This document shows positions 43,538 to 52,371 of a stretch of DNA of 64,000 nt, piece after piece; positions within the stretch are counted from its first letter, which is position 1; each line of letters opens with the position of its first letter. This DNA comes from Ferrovibrio sp046297895 (GTDB lineage: Bacteria > Pseudomonadota > Alphaproteobacteria > Ferrovibrionales > Ferrovibrionaceae), in NCBI RefSeq assembly GCF_046297895.1, contig NZ_JBKBHC010000008.1, positions 186,001-250,000 of the forward strand, in the 5' to 3' direction. The translations under genes and the position numbers were made by a program. The notes under the pieces are model-generated. The model was not told the origin of the DNA. It saw only the letters and a list, made by a program, of their open reading frames with translations, and made no database searches.

Positions 43538-44629
43538 ATGGGCGAAACCATCCCGCCAATGCCGCTCCCGCCAAAATCAGGCAAACTGCCAAGCCGGCCC
43601 GCCACGCGGCGGACGCGCCGACGCAAGCCCATCAACCTCGCCCTGCAGGGCGGCGGCACCCATGGCGCCTTCACCTGGGGTGTGCTGGACCGCCTGCTTG
43701 AAGAAGACTGTTTCGAATTCGAAGGCATTTCCGGCACCTCGGCCGGGGCAATGAATGCCGCCGTGCTCGCAGATGGCCTGTCGCAGGGCGGACCGGGCAG
43801 AGCACGACAGGCGTTGCACGACTTCTGGCATCGCGTGGCTGAAGCTGCCCGCTTTTCCCCCTTCCGCCCCAGCCTGCTCGATCACTGGTTCAAGCTGGGC
43901 GGCATTGATTATTCTCCCAGCTATCACCTGATGGAATTGAGCAGCCGCATCGCTTCGCCCTATCAGACCGGGCCGAAGAATCACAATCCGCTGCGCAAAA
44001 TCCTCGAACGGAGCCTGGATTGCGACACCCTGCATCGCTGTACGTCGGTGAAGCTGTTCGTCTGTGCCACCGACGTGCTGAGCGGCAAGATCAAGATTTT
44101 CGGCAATCGCGAAGTCACCATTGATGCCTTGCTGGCCTCGGCCTGCCTGCCGCATCTGTTCCAGGCGGTAAAGATCGGCAAGCGCTATTACTGGGATGGC
44201 GGCTTCATCGGCAATCCGCCGATCTATCCCCTGATCTACAACTGCGACAGCCGCGACGTTCTGATCGTTCAGATCAATCCTATGAACATCCCCTCGCTGC
44301 CGAAATCACCGCAGGCCATTCTCGACCGCGTCAATACCTTGAGCTTCAATTCAAGTCTCGTGCGCGAGATGCGCGCCATTGCCTTCGTGACCAGGCTTAT
44401 CGAATCCGGGTTCGACGATGGCGGGCGGCTGAAACGCATGCTGATACATACCATCGACGCCGAAACCCAGTTCGCAAAGCTGGGCGCTGCCAGCAAATAC
44501 AATGTCGACTGGGAGTTCCTGCAGGGTCTGTTCAAGCTTGGCCGTCAGCAGGCTGGCCGTTTTCTGCGCCAACATTACGACAGCGTCGGCCGGGCCTCTT
44601 CCACCGATATTGTCGAGAAATTCCTTTGA
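43538..44629 (+). CDS. Patatin-like phospholipase family protein
   Basis: Patatin-fold serine hydrolase of 363 residues, unrelated in length to the large patatin protein at 36.3 kb. Oxyanion loop NLALQGGGTHGAFTWGVLD near residue 31, nucleophile GTSAGAMNAAVLADG near 66 and catalytic Asp in YWDGGFIGNPPIYPLI near 221 are all present. Predicted cytoplasmic lipid acyl hydrolase; no signal peptide. Similar proteins accompany polyhydroxyalkanoate or lipid metabolism in other bacteria, but nothing nearby confirms that. Its last 55 bases overlap the end of the convergent dgoA gene. Confidence 0.9.
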   Translation: MGETIPPMPLPPKSGKLPSRPATRRTRRRKPINLALQGGGTHGAFTWGVLDRLLEEDCFEFEGISGTSAGAMNAAVLADGLSQGGPGRARQALHDFWHRVAEAARFSPFRPSLLDHWFKLGGIDYSPSYHLMELSSRIASPYQTGPKNHNPLRKILERSLDCDTLHRCTSVKLFVCATDVLSGKIKIFGNREVTIDALLASACLPHLFQAVKIGKRYYWDGGFIGNPPIYPLIYNCDSRDVLIVQINPMNIPSLPKSPQAILDRVNTLSFNSSLVREMRAIAFVTRLIESGFDDGGRLKRMLIHTIDAETQFAKLGAASKYNVDWEFLQGLFKLGRQQAGRFLRQHYDSVGRASSTDIVEKFL

Positions 44630-45249
44630 ATCTCGCCCAAGGCCGCGATTACGCGCCTGGCGCGCTTGGCCACCTTGCGGGCCGTGAAGCCGGGCTTGTA
44701 GATGGCGGATCCCAGGCCGAAACCGGCCGCGCCCGCAGACTGCCAGGCCGCAAAATCCTCCGGATGCACACCGCCGACCGGCAGGATGGGCAGACGCGGC
44801 GGCAGCACCGCCCGCAGACTTTTCAGAACAATCGGGTTGGCCGCCTCGGCAGGAAACAGTTTCAGTGCATCGGCGCCTGCGGCAATCATGGCAAAAGCCT
44901 CGGTGGGCGTGAAAACTCCTGGTACGGCGGCCATGTCGAGAATCTTCGCCTTGTGCACCACGTCGGGATTGGCATTCGGGGCAACAATCAGGTGGCCGCC
45001 CGACATGGCCACCCGCTTGATGCATCCCGGATCGATCACCGTGCCGGCACCAATGAGTGCGCGATCCCCGAAATGCTTCGATAATGCCGCAATGCTGTCC
45101 ATCGGATCGGGCGAGTTCAGCGGCACCTCGATGATACGAAAACCCGCATCATACAGGGCATCGCCGATTTCAACGACTTCGTCGGGGCGAACACCGCGCA
45201 GGATGGCGATGACTGGGCATTCCTGCAGCCAGGCTGAAAAGCTTTTCAT
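44575..45249 (-). CDS. dgoA: 2-dehydro-3-deoxy-6-phosphogalactonate aldolase
   Basis: Class I KDPG/KDPGal aldolase of 224 residues, splitting KDPGal into pyruvate and glyceraldehyde 3-phosphate. The family pattern CPVIAILRGVRPDEVVEI with the catalytic Glu region, GAGTVIDPGCIKR near residue 67, LIVAPNANPDVV near 88, LKLFPAEA (Schiff-base Lys) near 130 and ILPVGGVHPEDFAAW near 155 are visible. GGGAGG supports ATG 45249. It follows dgoK by 22 bases and is the last gene of the ABC-dgoK-dgoA unit. Its C-terminal tail runs 55 bases into the convergent patatin gene. Confidence 0.94.
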   Translation of the reverse strand: MKSFSAWLQECPVIAILRGVRPDEVVEIGDALYDAGFRIIEVPLNSPDPMDSIAALSKHFGDRALIGAGTVIDPGCIKRVAMSGGHLIVAPNANPDVVHKAKILDMAAVPGVFTPTEAFAMIAAGADALKLFPAEAANPIVLKSLRAVLPPRLPILPVGGVHPEDFAAWQSAGAAGFGLGSAIYKPGFTARKVAKRARRVIAALGEIQRNFSTISVEEARPTLS

Positions 45250-45271
45250 GACACCCTCCCGGGGCAGTTTT

Positions 45272-46150
45272 TCATCCCCGCAGATGGCGGCTCAGACGGT
45301 ATAGGCCGCGAGCCGCAGCATCTTCCGGAGCGAGGGCGGCCGGGATTCCGAGCCAGCCGCAAGCCTTAAGATAACGCGTCGCCAGTTTCTGGCCAGCGAT
45401 GATTCGCACCTCGCCCCGCCATTCCGTGCCGCGCAGTTCATGTCCGATCAGCAGGCCGGATAGAAAATCCCGTGCTGCCATGGCCGCCAGTTCGTCAAAC
45501 AGCCGGCGGGTACGCACGCCGAACAGGTGATGCAGCAACCCGCCCGGCCGTCCAGAAGCAGCCAGGCCGTCGCAGAAGGCAGTCTCTTCGAATTCCGCTT
45601 CGTCCTTTGGCAGCATGGCGGCGATCAGGCCATGCCGGGAAAGCAGCGCAAAAACCTCGCCCGTCATCGCCGTGGCAAAGCTGACCACCCTGCCATTCTG
45701 AAAGCGGACATGTTTGGAATGGGTGCCTGGCATGACAGCCATCCCGTCCCCAGCCGGCATATCGAGCCCGAATAGCTGGGTTTCCTCGCCGCGCATCACG
45801 TCAGGCACGCCATCCGCGTCGCGACAGGACAAGCCCGGCACGATATGGCCGATACGGCCCGCGCCAATATCCACCCGACAGAGGGCGTCGGCGAGATCGT
45901 TCAAATCCGCGGGACACTCCGCATAGGGTGCCTCACGCCACCCCTGCCGGCTCCCCACCATGCCTGACAGCAGGACAGGCCCGGAATCGACGGCCAGCCA
46001 GTCTCCGATCCGTTGCCTCAGGGCGGCGGGATAGTCCGCGGCTCCAATATCGATTATGCCGCAATCCGCCTCGCGCCGATCCAGCACGCGGCCGTCGGGT
46101 CCAATGCGATAGGCGCGAAAACTGCTGCTGCCCCAATCAACGCCGATCAT
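45272..46150 (-). CDS. dgoK: 2-dehydro-3-deoxygalactonokinase
   Basis: Sugar-acid kinase of 292 residues phosphorylating 2-keto-3-deoxygalactonate at C6 (DgoK family). Typical start MIGVDWGSSSFRAYRIG with the ATP-binding WGSSSFRAY, then GMVGSRQGW near residue 62, MPGTHSKHV near 140 and FATAMTGEVFALLSRHG near 156, ending with IIAGQKLATRYLKACGWLGI. The ATG overlaps the stop of the ABC ATPase as ATGA. Together with DgoA it forms the phosphorylating branch of this locus. Confidence 0.93.
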   Translation of the reverse strand: MIGVDWGSSSFRAYRIGPDGRVLDRREADCGIIDIGAADYPAALRQRIGDWLAVDSGPVLLSGMVGSRQGWREAPYAECPADLNDLADALCRVDIGAGRIGHIVPGLSCRDADGVPDVMRGEETQLFGLDMPAGDGMAVMPGTHSKHVRFQNGRVVSFATAMTGEVFALLSRHGLIAAMLPKDEAEFEETAFCDGLAASGRPGGLLHHLFGVRTRRLFDELAAMAARDFLSGLLIGHELRGTEWRGEVRIIAGQKLATRYLKACGWLGIPAALAPEDAAARGLYRLSRHLRG

Positions 46151-47220
46151 GCCACCAGGCGGCGGCCGCTGGCGGCATCGAACAGGTGCACGCGGTCGAG
46201 TTGCGGCATCAGATCGAGGGTTTCGCCCGGAACGAATCCGCGGCGTTCGTTGAACACGCCGCAGATCTGCGCTCCGCCCAGTTCGGCATAGACGAAGGTA
46301 TTGGCGCCCGTCGGCTCCACCACCTCGACCCGCGACGGCAGGCCGCCGCCATTCACTGGCGTAAGATGCTCGGGCCGGAAGCCATATACGACCGGCTGGC
46401 CGTCCTGGCCGCCGACATTGCCATTCAGCGGCAGATCGATGCCTGCCTCGGTAGCCACCCAGCAGCGACCGCCATCCCGGCGCAGGCGGCCACGGATCAG
46501 ATTGATTGCCGGGGAACCGATGAAACCGGCCACAAACAGGTTAGCCGGAGTGTCATACAGTTCCAGCGGCGTGCCGATCTGCTCGACAATGCCGTCATGC
46601 ATCACCACGATGCGGTCGGCCATGGTCATGGCCTCGATCTGGTCATGCGTCACGTAGATCGAAGTGGTCCTGAGCTGCTGATGCAGGGCCTTGATCTCCG
46701 TACGCATCTGCACGCGAAGTTTGGCGTCCAGGTTGCTCAGGGGTTCGTCGAACAGGAAGACCTGCGGATTGCGCACAATGGCGCGCCCCATGGCGACGCG
46801 CTGGCGCTGACCGCCGGACAGTTGCTTCGGATAGCGGTCCAGCAGTTCGGTCAGGCTCAGAATCTGGGCGGCCCGCTGCACCCGCTCGGCAATCACGCTC
46901 TGCTCGGCTTTGCGCAGCTTCAACGAGAAGCCCATATTCTCGCGCACGGTCATATGCGGATACAGCGCGTAATTCTGGAACACCATGGCAATGTCGCGGT
47001 CTTTGGACGGCACGTCGTTGACCACACGCTCGCCGATACGGATGGCGCCACCGGAAATTTCCTCCAGCCCCGCGATCATGCGCAGCAGGGTGGACTTGCC
47101 GCAGCCGGACGGGCCGACCAGGACGACGAATTCGCCATCCGGAATCGCGATATCGATGCCGTGGATCACTTCGAGCGCGCCATAGCGTTTGCGCACCGCC
47201 TCCACACTCACACTCGCCAT
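46147..47220 (-). CDS. ABC transporter ATP-binding protein, UgpC/MalK-like
   Basis: Energy-coupling ATPase of a carbohydrate importer, 357 residues. Walker A GPSGCGKST is near residue 38, signature LSGGQRQRVAMGRA near 135, Walker B VFLFDEPLSNLDAKLR near 154 and the switch His in YVTHDQIEAMT near 190. A C-terminal OB-fold regulatory domain (about 235-357) is of the UgpC type. GGGAG precedes the ATG. It overlaps dgoK by four bases and lies 36 bases after the permease gene, in the order binding protein, permease, permease, ATPase, dgoK, dgoA. Confidence 0.94.
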   Translation of the reverse strand: MASVSVEAVRKRYGALEVIHGIDIAIPDGEFVVLVGPSGCGKSTLLRMIAGLEEISGGAIRIGERVVNDVPSKDRDIAMVFQNYALYPHMTVRENMGFSLKLRKAEQSVIAERVQRAAQILSLTELLDRYPKQLSGGQRQRVAMGRAIVRNPQVFLFDEPLSNLDAKLRVQMRTEIKALHQQLRTTSIYVTHDQIEAMTMADRIVVMHDGIVEQIGTPLELYDTPANLFVAGFIGSPAINLIRGRLRRDGGRCWVATEAGIDLPLNGNVGGQDGQPVVYGFRPEHLTPVNGGGLPSRVEVVEPTGANTFVYAELGGAQICGVFNERRGFVPGETLDLMPQLDRVHLFDAASGRRLVA

Positions 47221-47256
47221 ATCAAACTCCCTGTCACTCGATTTCTTCTTGTATGC

Positions 47257-48093
47257 TCAGGACTTCACCGCCCCCGCGGTAAGTCCGGAAACCATGTAGC
47301 GCCGGAACGCATAATAGATTGCCGCAGGCGGCAGGGCATAGACCGCGCCTGTCGCCATCAGCACATTGAACGGTGCGTCATCGGTGGTGAGAAAATGCCC
47401 AAGCGCGACGGCCAGCGTGATTTCCTTATCGGCCGACAGCAGCAGGAAGGCATAGAGATATTCGTTCCAGGCAAGCAGCAGCGCATAGGTGCCGATCGCC
47501 ACCAGGGATGGCGCCATCAGCGGTAAATAGATCAGGCGGAATATCTGCAGCGGACTGGCACCATCGATCCGCGCCGCCTCATCCAGCTCGTAGGGCAGCT
47601 TGTCGGCATATTGCTTCAGCACCCAGATCGCATAGGGCGATGCGAAGGTGACCATGGTCAGGATCAGGGACCATTGCGTGTTCAGCAGGCCATAAATCCC
47701 CATCACCTTGTACATCGGGATGGCCAGAAAGGCCGGCGGAATCAGGTAGGTTGCCAGCGCCATGTTGGAAACCAGCCGGCCGCCCCGCACCTTTAACCGA
47801 CTGATCGCAAAAGTGGCCGTAGCCGAGATCGCCAACGTGATGAGACAGACCATCACGGCGACGAAGGCGCTGTTCCATAGCTGCTGCCAGAAATGCTCCA
47901 GATAGTAATGGCCCTGCTTCACTACGGTTTCGTAATTCTCCAGTGTCGGGCGCGAGGGCCAGATGGCGCCGGCGAAGGTCTCCACCCGGGGCGTGATTGA
48001 CATGACGAACAAGTGGTAGATCGGGATCAGCGTCCAGACCAGGATCAGGACACCCACCAGCATCAGGCGGGCTTCGGAAAACATCTTCCTCAT
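47257..48093 (-). CDS. Carbohydrate ABC transporter permease (MalG/UgpE-like)
   Basis: Inner-membrane permease of 278 residues with six hydrophobic helices. The EAA loop YELDEAARIDGASPLQIFRLIYLPLMAPSLVAIG near residue 165, which contacts the ATPase, is well conserved. GLTAGAVKS at the C-terminus is typical of MalG-like subunits. The ATG overlaps the stop of the partner permease as ATGA, implying coupled, stoichiometric expression. Confidence 0.94.
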   Translation of the reverse strand: MRKMFSEARLMLVGVLILVWTLIPIYHLFVMSITPRVETFAGAIWPSRPTLENYETVVKQGHYYLEHFWQQLWNSAFVAVMVCLITLAISATATFAISRLKVRGGRLVSNMALATYLIPPAFLAIPMYKVMGIYGLLNTQWSLILTMVTFASPYAIWVLKQYADKLPYELDEAARIDGASPLQIFRLIYLPLMAPSLVAIGTYALLLAWNEYLYAFLLLSADKEITLAVALGHFLTTDDAPFNVLMATGAVYALPPAAIYYAFRRYMVSGLTAGAVKS

Positions 48094-48968
48094 GGCTGCT
48101 CACCCTTCTTCATGCGCCGCAGCATCAGAACCAGCAACGGCAGCATGACCGGCAGGGCGACAACGACAGTGGTAACGCCGACTTCCACCTCCGACATGCC
48201 GAAGGCATACCGGATGCCGAGCGTCGCCAGAGTCTGGGTTGCATCGGCCGGTCCACCGCCGGTCAGCAGATAGATGGAATTGAAATCGCCCAGGCTCATG
48301 ATGGTCGAGAGCAGGGTGCATGTGATGTAGAGGTTCCGCATGCTGGGGAAAGTGACATAGCGGAATTTCTGCAATCCGCTGGCACCATCCACATCGGCGG
48401 ACTCATAGAGATCCTTAGGGATAGCCAGGCGGCCAGCCAGCATGATCAGGGTCCAGAATGGCAGGTATTTCCAGATATGGACCACGCAGATCATCGCCAG
48501 CCCGCTCCAGCGGTCGAGCAGCCAGTTCGGGCCGTCTTCCAAAGTGAAGCGGAAGATCAGCGAATTGATCATTCCCCATTCCGCATTCAGCATCCAGCGG
48601 AAGGACAGGATGGTGGGAATGGAGGGAATCGCCCAGGGCAGAATGAATATCACGCTGAGCCAGCGGATCCAGCGCTGCTCGTGCACGAAGAACCCCGAGA
48701 GCAAAAGCGCCAGGAAAAGCTTCAGGTTCACGGCGATGCCTAGGAAAATCACCGTGTTGACGATCGTGCGCAGGAAGATCGGATCGCTCCACAGGCGCAC
48801 ATAGCTTTTCGGATTGGTGCCCAGGATCAGGCCATAGCCGACCGGGTAGATCACCAGGGCGATGAACAGGACGATGTATGGGACCAGGAAAATCAGGCCC
48901 CAGGTCGCCTCCTGAGAGAGACGGCCTGGGGCCATTTTCCCGGCTTGCACGTCGGTAACTGCAACCAC
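48090..48968 (-). CDS. Carbohydrate ABC transporter permease (MalF/UgpA-like)
   Basis: Inner-membrane permease of 292 residues, six helices, with EAA loop DLYESADVDGASGLQKFRYVTFPSMRNLYITC near residue 195. GTG 48968 is used as start since no ATG fits upstream of the first helix. It lies 23 bases after the binding-protein gene. Its neighbours make it the first permease of the sugar-acid importer. Confidence 0.93.
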   Translation of the reverse strand: MVAVTDVQAGKMAPGRLSQEATWGLIFLVPYIVLFIALVIYPVGYGLILGTNPKSYVRLWSDPIFLRTIVNTVIFLGIAVNLKLFLALLLSGFFVHEQRWIRWLSVIFILPWAIPSIPTILSFRWMLNAEWGMINSLIFRFTLEDGPNWLLDRWSGLAMICVVHIWKYLPFWTLIMLAGRLAIPKDLYESADVDGASGLQKFRYVTFPSMRNLYITCTLLSTIMSLGDFNSIYLLTGGGPADATQTLATLGIRYAFGMSEVEVGVTTVVVALPVMLPLLVLMLRRMKKGEQP

Positions 48969-48991
48969 GACGGTCAGCCGTTATCTAAACG

Positions 48992-50371
48992 TCAGCCTTC
49001 GACGAGCTGCTTGATGCGGGCGAACATCTCGTCCACAGCCTGCTCGGGCGAAACCTTGTCCTGCACTACGCGCGACATCGCACGCCCCCAGACGTTCTCC
49101 GCGTTCACCGTGGTGAACTTGTAGTTATAAACGAAGGGGAACGGCACGGTGGGTTGCTTGACGAACTGCTGGTACACGTTCTTGCGGTGCTGGTCTTCCT
49201 GCCAGAAGGGGCGTTCCGCCGCTTCCTTGGTGACCGGGAACCAGCGGCCGAGCGAACCTTCCGTATACGGGATCAGGTTCTCAGGCTGGGCCAGAAAGGC
49301 GAGGAACTCCTTACCCCGCTTCTTGTTCGGCGCATCGGCAAACACAACAGCCAGCTTGATCGAAACCAGGTTCGGCAGCGGTTGCCCATCAGGTTTGGCC
49401 GGCCAGTTCGTGGTGCGGATCAGATCGTAGTAATTGGTCTTTGCCTGGGCGCGATCCTTCTCTTCCTTGGCATTCATCATGTCATCCATGTGCTTGCCGG
49501 GCAGAGAAATGGTCGCGTTATGCGTCATCGGCGTGGTCTTGTTGTGGAAGGCCACGTTATTGTCGACATCCTTCCATGACAGCGAGCCGGGTGGCGTGCA
49601 GCCCTTGACCACGATATCCGTATAGTCCTTCAGCGCGGCAACCATGCCGGCCTTGATCTTCGGATCGTTGATCAGCAGCTTGCCATCCTTGTCGACCGGC
49701 ATGGCGTTGTAGGCATTCACATAGGACAGGAAGCTGTAGAAAGTGTCGGATGCCTCGACCGAAGAGGGGTGGCCGATGCCATACACGCGCTTGCCCTTCG
49801 CGCGCAGGCCGGGCTGCACCTTGTCGCACCAGAAGGACCAGTAGCCCTTCCAATCTTTCGGAATGTCGCTCTCCTTGAATCCGGCTTCCTCGACCATGTC
49901 CTTCCAATAATTGGCGTGCATGGTCTGCTGGTAGATCGGCATGCCGTAATAAGCGCGCTTGCCGCCCGGTCCCTGCAGATAGGCGGTATCCAGCACGCCG
50001 GGCAGGAACTTGTCCTTGTTCGGCGTGATGATGTCGGAGAGATCCTCCAGCTTGCCTTCGTAAGCCCATTTGCCGGCCGTGCGGAAATCGAAGGTCCAGC
50101 CAAAAGCGGCATCCGGCGGCGTCTTGGCTTCGACGGCGGAAACCGACTTGGTGATGATATCCTCCACGCCGAACAGGCTGAGCTCGACCGTCACGCCGGT
50201 CTTCTGCTTGAAGCGCTCGATCACCGCATTCAGCGCGGTATCCTCAGCGGGATAAAATCCCTTGTTGAACCAGACCGTGAGCTTTTCCTGCGCGAATGCA
50301 GGCGTGGCACTGGCCAGTATTGCGGCGGCGGCGACCCACCCCGCGGTTTTACGCATGGCTGACTTACGCAT
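48992..50371 (-). CDS. Extracellular solute-binding protein of the carbohydrate ABC importer
   Basis: Family 1 periplasmic binding protein of 459 residues. A signal peptide ends near residue 27 (ASATPAFA, then QEKLTVWFNKG). The mature part has typical TVWFNKG and ALNAVIERFKQKTGVTVELS at the start and many aromatic residues that may form the sugar pocket. GGGAGG seven bases upstream fixes ATG 50371; an open frame runs further to 50452 but would put the Shine-Dalgarno inside the gene. First gene of the importer-dgoK-dgoA operon, with operator C at 50446-50461 just upstream. The ligand is unknown, plausibly a sugar acid or oligouronide. Confidence 0.92.
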   Translation of the reverse strand: MRKSAMRKTAGWVAAAAILASATPAFAQEKLTVWFNKGFYPAEDTALNAVIERFKQKTGVTVELSLFGVEDIITKSVSAVEAKTPPDAAFGWTFDFRTAGKWAYEGKLEDLSDIITPNKDKFLPGVLDTAYLQGPGGKRAYYGMPIYQQTMHANYWKDMVEEAGFKESDIPKDWKGYWSFWCDKVQPGLRAKGKRVYGIGHPSSVEASDTFYSFLSYVNAYNAMPVDKDGKLLINDPKIKAGMVAALKDYTDIVVKGCTPPGSLSWKDVDNNVAFHNKTTPMTHNATISLPGKHMDDMMNAKEEKDRAQAKTNYYDLIRTTNWPAKPDGQPLPNLVSIKLAVVFADAPNKKRGKEFLAFLAQPENLIPYTEGSLGRWFPVTKEAAERPFWQEDQHRKNVYQQFVKQPTVPFPFVYNYKFTTVNAENVWGRAMSRVVQDKVSPEQAVDEMFARIKQLVEG

Positions 50372-50445
50372 TTTATTCCTCCCTGCCTGACCCGTTACGG
50401 GTTTTTTCTGTCGATTTTCAATGCGACGTGGCATGCCTTCGTAGC

Positions 50446-50461
50446 ATCTCATATATCAGTT
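50446..50461. promoter_or_regulatory. Operator C of the sugar-acid regulon
   Basis: ATCTCATATATCAGTT, one mismatch from operator A at 58891 and two from operator B at 54035. It lies 75 bases upstream of the binding-protein start codon. Confidence 0.7.
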
Positions 50462-50559
50462 TAGCCAGCCCAAAATCGCCTGCCAAGCCCTGTTTGCTTA
50501 GACTTAGAGCTGACGCGTACTTTCTGTCTGGCGATACGTGTACAGCTTGCGCACGGTGA

Positions 50560-52344
50560 TCAGTGGTTATGCCGCGGGACGCCGAATGTCTCCGCAATCC
50601 GCTGATATCCCGTGGCAAAATCCAGGCAACCGCCGGTCGACAATTGCCCGACATACCGGCGCTGCAATTCCTGCCATGGCGTCTGATTCACCAGTTTGGG
50701 CGGGACCCAGGCCTTGCGCCGTTTCTCCAGTTCCTCACTGGTAATCAGGATGTCGGCTTTACGCCCCGTCAGGTCGATGCGAATCCGGTCCCCGGTCCGC
50801 AGCAGTGCCAGCCCCCCTCCGACAGCAGCCTCGGGCGAGGCATTGAGGATCGACGGGCTGGCCGAAGTACCGCTCTGCCGGCCATCGCCGATGCAGGGCA
50901 GCAGGTTAATGCCCTGCTTCACCAGCCGGTCGGGCGGCAGCATATTCACCACCTCGGCAGCCCCGGGATAACCCACGGGGCCGGTGTTGCGTATGACCAG
51001 GATGCTGTTTTCGTCGATCGGCAGGGCCGGATCGTTGATCCGGGCGTGGTAGTCCTCCGGCCCTTCAAAGACGATGGCAGTGCCCTCGAAGGCATTCGGG
51101 TCGCCTGGTCGCTCAAGATACTTGCGGCGGAATTCGGCCGAGATCACTGACGTCTTCATCACGGCCGAGTCGAACAGCGTGCCCGACAGCACCGCGAAAC
51201 CGGCCTCGGGCAGCAGCGGCTGGCCATAGGGTCGGATCACATCCCGGTCCTCGCAGACGGCATCCTTGACGTTTTCGCCCATGCTGCGGCCATTCACCGT
51301 CAAGGCATCGGCATGCAGTTTGCCGGCCTCCAGCAATTCACGCATCACCGCCGGAACACCGCCGGCACGATGGAAGCCCTCACCAAGATGGGCGCCCGCC
51401 GGCATGCAGTTGACCAGCAGCGGGATATGATAGCCGATCTTGTCCCAGTCCTTCACATCCAGTTCGACACCCATATGCCGGGCGATGGCGTTCAGATGCG
51501 GCGGACAGTTGGTGGAAGCACCCAGCGCGCGGGCCGCCACGATGGCATTCTCGAAGGCCTTGCGCGTCATGATCTTTGAAGGTCGCAGGTCCTCGTGCAC
51601 GATCTCCACGGCGCGACGGCCGGTTTCGTAGGCCATCTGGGCGCGTTCGCGGTAGGGCGCCGGGATCGAGGCGCAGCCGGGCAACGACATGCCCAGCGCC
51701 TCGGCCATGCTGTTCATGGAAAGCGCCGTGCCCATGGTGTTGCAGTGGCCCGGACTCGGCGCGGAGGAAGCCACCATGGCCAGGAATTCATCGTAATTGA
51801 TTCGGCCGGCCGCCAGTTCCTGGCGCGCATACCAGATCACCGTGCCCGAGCCGGCCAGTTGGCCTTTGTACCAGCCATCCAGCATGGGGCCGCCCGAGAG
51901 CACGATTGCGGGGATGTCCACTGTGGCGGCAGCCATCAGCATGCCCGGCGTGGTCTTGTCGCAGCCGGTGGTGAGCACCACGCCGTCAAGCGGATAGGAA
52001 TAGAGCAGTTCCGCCAGACCGAGATAAAGCAGGTTGCGGTCCAAAGCCGCCGTCGGCCGTTTGCCGGTTTCCTGGATCGGATGGGTGGGGAATTCAAAGG
52101 GGATGCCGCCGGCATCGCGGATACCGTCGCGTACCCGTTTGGCCAGTTCGAGGTGATGCCGATTGCACGGAGACAGATCGCTGCCCGACTGGGCGATGCC
52201 GATGATCGGCTTGCCGCCGCGCAATTCGGCCAGAGTCAAACCGAAATTGAGATACCGTTCCAGATACAATGCCGTCATGCCCGGATCATGCGGATTGTCG
52301 AACCATTCCCGGCTGCGCAAAGGCTTTTTCTTTTTTTCGGTCAT
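50560..52344 (-). CDS. IlvD/Edd family sugar-acid dehydratase
   Basis: Fe-S dehydratase of 594 residues that would convert an aldonate into its 2-keto-3-deoxy product. Cluster and Mg ligands are visible in SGSDLSPCNRHHLELAKR near residue 59, TTGCDKTTPGML near 129 and SPGHCNTMGTALSMNSM near 201, with GDGRQSGTSASPSILNASPEAAVGGGLAL near 490. Length and residues resemble the L-arabinonate/D-galactonate/D-xylonate subgroup rather than IlvD itself. ATG 52344 follows GGGGAGTGAAACA; an in-frame TTG at 52359 is less likely. Third gene of a GntR-DMT-dehydratase unit. Confidence 0.92.
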   Translation of the reverse strand: MTEKKKKPLRSREWFDNPHDPGMTALYLERYLNFGLTLAELRGGKPIIGIAQSGSDLSPCNRHHLELAKRVRDGIRDAGGIPFEFPTHPIQETGKRPTAALDRNLLYLGLAELLYSYPLDGVVLTTGCDKTTPGMLMAAATVDIPAIVLSGGPMLDGWYKGQLAGSGTVIWYARQELAAGRINYDEFLAMVASSAPSPGHCNTMGTALSMNSMAEALGMSLPGCASIPAPYRERAQMAYETGRRAVEIVHEDLRPSKIMTRKAFENAIVAARALGASTNCPPHLNAIARHMGVELDVKDWDKIGYHIPLLVNCMPAGAHLGEGFHRAGGVPAVMRELLEAGKLHADALTVNGRSMGENVKDAVCEDRDVIRPYGQPLLPEAGFAVLSGTLFDSAVMKTSVISAEFRRKYLERPGDPNAFEGTAIVFEGPEDYHARINDPALPIDENSILVIRNTGPVGYPGAAEVVNMLPPDRLVKQGINLLPCIGDGRQSGTSASPSILNASPEAAVGGGLALLRTGDRIRIDLTGRKADILITSEELEKRRKAWVPPKLVNQTPWQELQRRYVGQLSTGGCLDFATGYQRIAETFGVPRHNH

Positions 52345-52371
52345 TGTTTCACTCCCCAATCCAATATCGGC

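Noticed and set aside
50387..50407. Terminator-like hairpin with T-run on the plus strand upstream of the binding-protein gene
   Set aside because: Stem of only five pairs with a three-base loop, and no plus-strand gene ends there.
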